From: Scytonema hofmannii PCC 7110
Lineage (GTDB): Bacteria; Cyanobacteriota; Cyanobacteriia; Cyanobacteriales; Nostocaceae
DNA length: 64,000 nucleotides
NCBI RefSeq assembly: GCF_000346485.2
Contig: NZ_KQ976354.1
Span: 3,653,747-3,717,746 of the forward strand
Direction of reading: 5' to 3'
This document shows positions 29,001-38,000 of the stretch, one piece after another. The position numbers and the translations under genes were made by a program. Each line of letters opens with the position of its first letter. Positions within the stretch are counted from its first letter, which is position 1. Under the pieces are notes generated by a model. The model saw nothing but the letters and a program-made list of their open reading frames with translations. It searched no databases and was not told where the DNA came from.

Positions 29001-32000
29001 GTTAAAAGTAGAGCAAGTGGGTATTTATGATAACTTCTTTGAACTTGGAGGACACTCGCTACTAGCAACCCAATTGGTCTCACGTATCTGCTCTCACTTC
29101 CAAGTAGAACTACCATTGCGCGAGTTGTTTGCCACAGCAACAGTTGCCGAATTAGCCCAATCTATCGAGCAGTTACAGCAACAAAAGTTACAACTGACTT
29201 CGCCACCCATCTTACCAAGGTCAAAAACCGCAGAATTACCACTATCATTTGCCCAAACACGGCTGTGGTTTTTAGATCAGTTCGATCCCAACAGTGCCTT
29301 CTATAATATACCTATAGCTTTACGTCTAATTGGAACTCTTAATGTCGCCGCCTTAGAACAAAGCTTAGAAGAAATTATTCGTCGTCACGAAGCGTTACGC
29401 ACCAATTTCATCACAGTTGATGGAGAACCTTCTCAAATCATTCAAACTCAAACGAATTGGATGGTATCAATTGTTGACTTGAAGCATTTATCTACAACCG
29501 AACAAGAAATTGTTTCACAGCAATTAGCGCAACAACAAGCCACTCAACCATTCGATCTAGCAAGACAAGCATTAGTGAGAGCAACATTAGTCGTGCTGTC
29601 CGAGACAGAACACATATTTTTAATGTGTATGCATCATGTTGTCTCCGATGGTTGGTCAATGGGTGTGTTTGTACAAGAACTAGCAGTGCTGTATAATGCA
29701 TATTCTCACGGTCAGCCCTCGCCTTTAGCGCCACTGCCCATTCAGTACGCAGATTTCGCCATTTGGCAACGAGAGTGGTTGCAAGGGGATGTACTGCAAA
29801 ACCAATTAAGTTACTGGCAAAAACAATTGGCAGATGCACCAGCTTTATTGTCCCTACCCACAGACCGACCCAGACCGGCTGTGCAAACTTTCGCTGGCGC
29901 ACATCAAGAGTTCGCACTGTCAATTGAACTCACTCAAAGGCTGACAAAACTGAGCCAGGAGCAAGGTTGTACTCTCTTTATGACGCTGTTGGCAACGTTT
30001 AATACCTTACTTTACCGCTACACAGAACAAGAAGATATTTTGGTGGGGACACCAATTGCTAACCGCAATCGCACGTACTTGGAAGGGTTAATTGGCTTTT
30101 TTGTCAATACTTTAGTTTTGCGGACTGATTTATCAGGCAATCCCAGTTTTTTGCAGTTGTTGGGTCGTGTTCGGCAAATGGCAATGGAGGCATACTCTCA
30201 TCAGGACTTGCCATTTGAAATGTTGGTGGAAACATTGCAGCCAGAACGAGACCTCAGCCATGCACCACTGTTTCAGGTAGATTTTCTCCTCCAAAACGAT
30301 CCCCTATCTCAAGTAGAACTGACTGGGTTAACTGTCACTCCGTTGCCAATAGAAAGCGCAACGGCAAAATTCGATCTTACCTTAGCAATGCAAAACACTG
30401 CTACTGGACTGGTGGGTGTCTGGGAATACAACACTGACTTGTTTGATGACAGTACCATCGTGCGGATGACGGGTCATTTTGTAACACTGCTGTCAGCAAT
30501 TGTGGCTAATCCCCAAGAGCGCATTTCCCAATTGCCAATGTTAACAGAAGTTGAACAACGGCAGTTATTTGTAGAATGGAACGATACTCAGGCGGATTAT
30601 CCCAGGGATAAGTGTATTCATCAATTGTTTGAGCAACAAGTAGAGCTTACCTCAAATGCAGTAGCAGTGGTGTTTGGCAATCAACAATTAACTTATCAAC
30701 AGCTGAACACCCAAGCTAATCAATTAGCACACCACCTACAATCTCTGGGTGTGGGACCAGAGGTTTTGGTTGGGATTTATCTGGAGCGATCGCTATCCAT
30801 CATCGTGGCATTATTAGCCGTCCTCAAAGCTGGTGGCGCTTATGTCCCCCTAGACCCCGATTATCCCCAGCAGCGATTAGCTGATATATCGCAGGACTCA
30901 CAATACTCCGTGCTGATCGCACAACAGAAATTGCTGGATTCTTTGCCAGTCTCTGGGGTAAAAGTCATCGTCTTAGACGCAGAATCTGAAGTGCTGACTC
31001 TTCAAAGTCAAGAAAATTTGGTGAGTGAAGTAGAACCAGAAAACTTGGCTTGTCTGTTGTATACTTCTGGGTCTACCGGCAAACCTAAAGGTGTTATGCT
31101 GACTCATGCTGCGTTGGTGAACCATAGCAGTGCGATTAGTGAAGTCTTTGGTCTGACTGGCCGCGATCGCGTCTTGCAGTTTGCTTCCCTCGGCTTTGAC
31201 GTAGCTGCCGAAGAAATCTTCCCCACTTGGTATAAAGGCGCAACTGTCGTCTTAAGACCCGCTCAAATGTTCCCTGACTTCGCCAGCTTTGCCCAATTTA
31301 TTGAACAACAAAAGCTGAGTGTGTTGAATATCACCCCAGCCTATTGGCATGAATGGGCGGTGGCGGTATCTCAACAGGATGCAACTGTGCCGCAAAGCCT
31401 ACGCTTAGTCGCTGTGGGTGGGGATGCAGTGCTACCGGAAACAGTGACAATCTGGCAGCAATTAGTAGGCGATCGCATCACTTGTCTGAATGTTTACGGA
31501 CCCACCGAAGCGTCGGTTACAGCCATAGTCCACGATCTACTACATTCCAAATCAGAAAAAACCAATACAGTCCTCATTGGTCGTCCTATTGCCAATACGC
31601 AAGCATACATCCTGGATCGTCATCTGCAACCAGTACCGATTGGAGTCATAGGCGAACTGCACATTGGCGGTGTTCGTTTAGCAAGAGGGTATCTCAACCG
31701 CCCTCAATTAACAGACGAAAAATTTCTGCCCAACCCGTTTAGCGATTTTGGATTGCCGATTTTAGATTTTGGATTAGGGAATAGGAATGAGAATTTAGAA
31801 TCTTCTCAAGCGACTGAATCAAAAAACAAATCCAATCATCCAAAATCCAAAATCCAAAATCCAAGATTATATAAGACTGGGGATTTAGCACGTTATCTAC
31901 CCGATGGTAACATTGAGTGCTTTGGACGCATCGACAATCAAGTAAAAATCCGGGGTTTCCGCATTGAATTGGGAGAAATCGAAGCCGTACTCAACCAACA

Positions 32001-35000
32001 TCCCCAGGTACAGACATCTTGTGTCATCATCCGAGAAGATACGCCAGGTGATAAGAGATTAGTCGCCTACGTAGTATCCCACAAACAGATACCCACCATT
32101 AGCGAATTGCGTCAGTTTCTTGCCAATAAACTGCCGCTTTACATGGTGCCAAACACTTTCGTGATGCTCGAGTCTCTACCTTTAACACCAAACCGCAAAG
32201 TAGACCGTCGCGCTTTACCCGCACCAGATTTACATAACGAACCCAAAGACAACTATGTTGCACCACGTACCCCCAACGAAGAAATGCTGGCACAAATTTG
32301 GGTGCAAGTACTGAAACTAGAGCAAGTCGGTATTCACGATCACTTCTTTGAACTTGGGGGACACTCGCTACTAGCAACGCAATTGGTTTCACGCATCCGC
32401 AACATCTTCAAAGTAGAACTACCATTACGTAGCATTTTTGCAGCACCGACAGTTGCTGCACTGGGGGAGCTGATTGGGCAGTTGCAGCTACAAAACTTAG
32501 AACTAACCACCCCACCCATCTTAAGACGCGCAGAGAATGTAGAACTATCACTGTCATTTGCTCAACAGCGTTTGTGGTTTATAGAACAGCTACAGCCCAA
32601 CAGTGCGTTATATAACATACCCTTGGCTTTGCGTCTAGTAGGAAATCTTGAAGTTGCTGCCTTAGAACAAAGCTTAATTGAAATAATTGCGCGTCACGAA
32701 GCGTTACGCACCAACTTCATCGCCGTTGATGGACAGCCAACACAAGTCATTCAAACACAAACAAATTGGACACTATCAATTGTTGATTTGCAACATCTGC
32801 CCGTAAGCGAACAAGAAGTAGCTGCTAAGCTTTTAGCTCAACAAGAAGTTCTGCAACCCTTTGACTTGACAAGCCAAGCATTAGTTAGGGCCAAATTAGT
32901 CGTGCTGTCCGAGACAGAACATGTGTTGTTAGTGTGTATGCACCACATTGTCTCTGATGACTGGTCAATGGGTGTGTTGATCGCAGAACTCACAGCACTC
33001 TACAACGCTTATTCTCAAGGTCAGCCTTCTCTACAAGACGCTACGCATAGCTTGCTTAAGAAGAGGGGTACACCGTTAACCCCACTACCGATTCAGTACG
33101 CAGATTTTGCAATCTGGCAAAGACAGTGGTTGCAAGGGGAGGTATTGCAAAGCCAACTCTCTTACTGGGAACAACAATTGGCAGATGCACCACCCCTCTT
33201 AGAGCTTCCCACCGACCGACCCAGAGGAGCTGTGCAGACCTTCGCTGGCGCACATCACGAGTTTGCACTCTCTGTCGAGTTAACTCAAAAACTAACAAAA
33301 CTCAGCCAAGAGCAAGGTTGTACTCTCTTTATGACGCTGTTGGCAGCGTTTGATACATTACTTTACCGATATACGGGACAATCTGATATTCTGGTGGGGA
33401 CACCAATTGCTAACCGGAATCACAGTGAGATCGAAGGGTTAATAGGCTTTTTTGTCAATACTTTAGTGATGCGGACTGATTTATCTGAAAATCCGAGTTT
33501 CTCATCGTTATTGACTCGCGTTCGGTTGATGGCAATGGATGCCTATGCTCATCAGGACTTGCCATTTGAAATGTTGGTGGAAGCATTGCAACCAGAACGA
33601 AACCTCAGCCATACACCCCTGTTCCAGGTAATGTTTGTACTTCAGAATACACCCATGTTACAAGTAGAACTGACTGGGCTAACTATAAGTGATTTGCCAA
33701 TAGAAAGTGCAACTACAAAATTCGATCTTACCTTAGCAATGGGAAACACTGCTACTGGATTAGTGGGTGCGTGGGAGTACAATACTGATTTGTTTGATAG
33801 CAGCACGATCGCCCGGATGGCAGGTCATTTTGTGACTTTACTTGAGGGAATTGTGGCGAATCCTCAAGAACGAATTTCCCAATTACCTCTGCTGACAGAA
33901 GCTGAGCAGCAGTTATTGGTTGAGTGGAACGATACGCGGATAGATTATCCTGTTGATAAATGTATTCATCAGTTGTTTGAAGAACAGGTTCAGCGTACTC
34001 CAGATGCAGAGGCGGTGGTGTTTGAAGATCGACAACTGACTTACGAGCAGTTAAATTGTCGTGCTAATCAGTTAGCGCATTACTTGCGCTCATTGGGTGT
34101 GGGGGCGGATGTGCTGGTGGGTATTTGCGTGGAACGCTCTGTGGAAATGATTGTGGGACTGTTGGCAATTCTCAAGGCGGGTGGTGCTTATGTACCGCTT
34201 GACCCTGAGTATCCCCAAGAGCGTTTGAGCTTTATGCTTGAAGATGCCCAGGTGAAGGTACTGTTAACCCAACAGCAATTAGTAGACTCTATTCCTAAAC
34301 ATCAGGCGCGTGTCGTCTACTTAGACACTGACTGGGAAAAAATTGCTCAACAGAGCGAGTCAAACTTGAAAAACTCGGCAACATCGGATAACTTAGCATA
34401 CGTCATCTACACTTCAGGTTCTACAGGTAAGCCCAAGGGTGTTTTAGTCAACCACTCACATGTAGTGCGTCTATTTGCAGCAACAAACTCTTGGTATCAA
34501 TTTAACTCTGAAGATGTGTGGACAATGTTCCACTCTTATGCATTCGATTTCTCGGTTTGGGAAATTTGGGGTGCTCTGCTGTATGGTGGACGACTGGTAG
34601 TCGTGCCATACTTCGTAACGCGATCGCCAGAATCCTTCTACCAATTACTGTGTCAAGAAAAAGTCACAATTCTTAATCAAACTCCTTCCGCTTTCCGCCA
34701 GCTAATTCAAGCAGAACAGTCAATCGCAACTGTTGGGGAAGTGAAGTTGCGCTTGGTAATTTTCGGTGGAGAAGCCTTAGAACTGAAGAGTTTGCAGCCT
34801 TGGTTTGAACGCCATGGTGACTCCTCACCCCAGCTAGTAAATATGTACGGGATTACAGAAACCACCGTACATGTAACTTATCGTCCATTAAGCAAAGCCG
34901 ATTTGCATGGTACGGCAAGTGTAATTGGTCGTCCGATTCGGGATTTACAGGTTTATCTGTTAGATGGGGATTTACAGCCAGTGCCAATTGGGGTTCCAGG

Positions 35001-38000
35001 CGAGATGTACGTTGGTGGTGCTGGGGTGACTTGTGGTTATCTCAATCGTCCCGAACTTACAGAACAACGGTTTATCTCTAACCCCTTTGGCAAGTCAAAA
35101 TTATATAAAACAGGGGATAAGGCGCGTTATTTGCCGAATGGCGAGTTGGAGTATTTAGGGCGAATTGACAATCAAGTTAAGATTCGCGGCTTCCGCATTG
35201 AATTGGGAGAAATTGAGGCGTTATTGGTGCAACACCCAGGCGTTTGGGAAAGCGTGGTCGTGGTACGAGAGGATGAACCAGGCGACAAACGTCTAGTGGC
35301 TTACGCAGTACCGAACACAGAACAATCTCCAAAAGTCGAAGAACTGCGTCAGTTCCTCACCAACCAACTACCGAGCTACATGGTTCCCAATGCAATAGTC
35401 ATCCTGGAGTCCTTACCACTCACTCCCAATGGCAAAGTAAACCACCGCGCTCTTCCCGCACCGGATTTACACAGTCAAATCGCAGACAAATTTGTTGCAC
35501 CCCGCAACTCTACTGAAGAAATGCTGGCACAAATTTGGGCAGAAGTACTGAAAGTTGAGCAAGTAGGCATTCACGATAATTTCTTTACCTTGGGAGGACA
35601 TTCCCTGTTAGCGACTCAAATAATTTCTCGTTTGCAGGATGCCTTTGGGACTTCGTTACCGTTACGTTATCTGTTTGAATCACCGACAGTTGCTCAGTTA
35701 AGTCAAGTCATCTTCAATCAGCTAGAAACTGGTTCGGGTCTGACGCTACCAGCGATCGCTCCGATTTTGAGAGACACAGACATACCGTTATCTTGGGCGC
35801 AGGAGCGGCTGTGGTTTGTGAATCAGTTGGAAGGCGAAAGTGGTGCCTATACCATAGATTTCACCGTGCGTTTGGTAGGGAATCTCAATATCAAAGCTTT
35901 GGAACAAGCCTTTGGTGCGATAGTGCAACGCCATGAACCCCTGCGGACTTGCTTTAAAATTAAGGATAACAAACCGATACAGGCAATCGCACCCAGTATG
36001 ACGATCGCTTTACCAGTGGTGGATCTACAGAATCTGCCAGATCCCTGGAAACAAGTGGAAGCGTTGGCGACAGCAGAAGCCTGCAAACCCTTCGATTTAG
36101 CTAATGGTCCTGTATTGCGAGTCAGACTTTGGCAAGTGGCGACTGAAGAGTATGTCTTGCTATTTGCAATTCACCATATTGCTGCTGATGGTTGGTCGAT
36201 GGGGATTTTAATCGGTGAACTCTCAACCTATTACCGATCTATTTCAACAGGGAGTTCTGCTGAGTTAGCTGAGTTACCTATACAGTATGCCGATTTCGCT
36301 GTCTGGCAACGTCAGTGGCTAACAAATCGGGTACTAGAGCGTCAGTTAAGCTATTGGAAGCAACAGTTAACAGGAGCGCCACCATTACTAAAATTACCCA
36401 CAGACCACCCTCGCCCAGCGATACAGACTTTTCGAGGCGGTACAGAGCGACTGCAACTAGATAGCAAGTTAACGCAGCAGCTCAAAAAGCTATCTCAAGA
36501 ATCTGGAAGCACGCTGTTTATGACATTGCTGGCGGGTTTTGTGGTGTTAATGTCGCGCTACAGCGGACAAACGGATCTTGTGGTAGGCTCACCAATAGCG
36601 AATCGCAACCGCAGAGAAATCGAAGGGTTAATTGGATTTTTTGTCAATACTCTAGCACTGAGATTTGATTTATCCGAAGAACCGACCTTTGAAGCTTTAC
36701 TAGCACAGGTGCGACAAGTTACCCAAAACGCCTATGACCATCAGGATTTGCCCTTCGAGATGTTAGTCGAAGAGTTGCAACTAGAGCGAAACTTAGATCG
36801 CAACCCACTTGTGCAGGTGGTGTTTGCTCTCCAGAATGCTCCCACCTCCCCTTGGGATCTGCCTGATGTAAAGGTTGAAGGGATGCCGTCAGGATTTGAC
36901 TCAGTTCGGGTTGACCTAGAAGTTCACTTGTGGGATTCACCACAAGGACTTGGGGGTTTTTGCTCGTACAACAAGGATTTGTTTGATGCAGCAACGATTG
37001 TCCGCATGATGCAACATTTCCAGACTTTATTAGGGGCAATTGTTGACAATTCCCAGCAATCGGTGGCAAGACTCCCCTTGCTCACTCAACAGGAACGCCA
37101 TCAATTGTTGCTGGAGTGGAATGATACTCAAGCAGAATATCCCCAAGATTGGTGCATTCATCAGTTGTTTGAGGAGCAGGTAGCGCGTACCCCAAATGCC
37201 GTAGCAGTGGTGTTTGAAAATCAACAACTGACGTATCAGCAGTTGAATTGCCGTGCGAACCAGTTGGCACACCATTTGCAGTCTTTGGGTGTGGGAGCAG
37301 ATGTACTAGTAGGGTTGTGCGTGGAGCGATCCCTCTTCATGGCGATCGGACTACTGGGGATTCTTAAAGCAGGTGGGGCATACGTGCCGCTCGATCCTGA
37401 GTATCCTCAAGAACGCCTACAATTTATGCTAGAGGACACTCAAGTTCCGGTACTGCTGACCCAACATCACTTAGTCGATAAACTACCCCCACTTCCAGCA
37501 CGGCTGGTCTTTTTAGATGAAATCTGGTCAGAAATTGACGAAAGCAACCAAGATAACTTGACTGGGGTCGTAACAGCTTCTCATTTAGCGAATGCGATCT
37601 ACACGAGCGGTTCTACAGGCAAACCCAAAGGGGTGATGGTTGAGCATCGGGGATTGTGCAACTTAGCTCAAGCTCAGATTCAAGCATTTGGCGTACATTC
37701 TCAGAGTCGCGTTCTCCAGTTTGCTTCCTTCAGTTTTGATGCTTGTATATCGGAAGTCTTGATGACTTGGGCATCAGGGGCAACACTTTACTTGGGAACA
37801 AAAGACACTCTCATGCCCGGTATGCCGTTAATGGAGCAATTACGCGATAATGGCATTACCCATGTCACCCTACCACCATCAGCCCTGGCAGCTCTGCCAA
37901 CTGAAGAACTCAGATCCCTGCAAACAATTATTGTCGCAGGAGAAGCTTGTCCTGTTGAACTTATAAGACAATGGTCTGCTGGTAGAAACTTCTTTAATGG

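Noticed and set aside
29492-29923. 143-codon minus-strand frame inside the four-module NRPS (and similar antisense frames such as 32099-32392, 36719-37069)
   Set aside because: Composition follows the sense codons of conserved C-domain motifs, and equivalent frames recur antisense to several modules; shadows of the NRPS.
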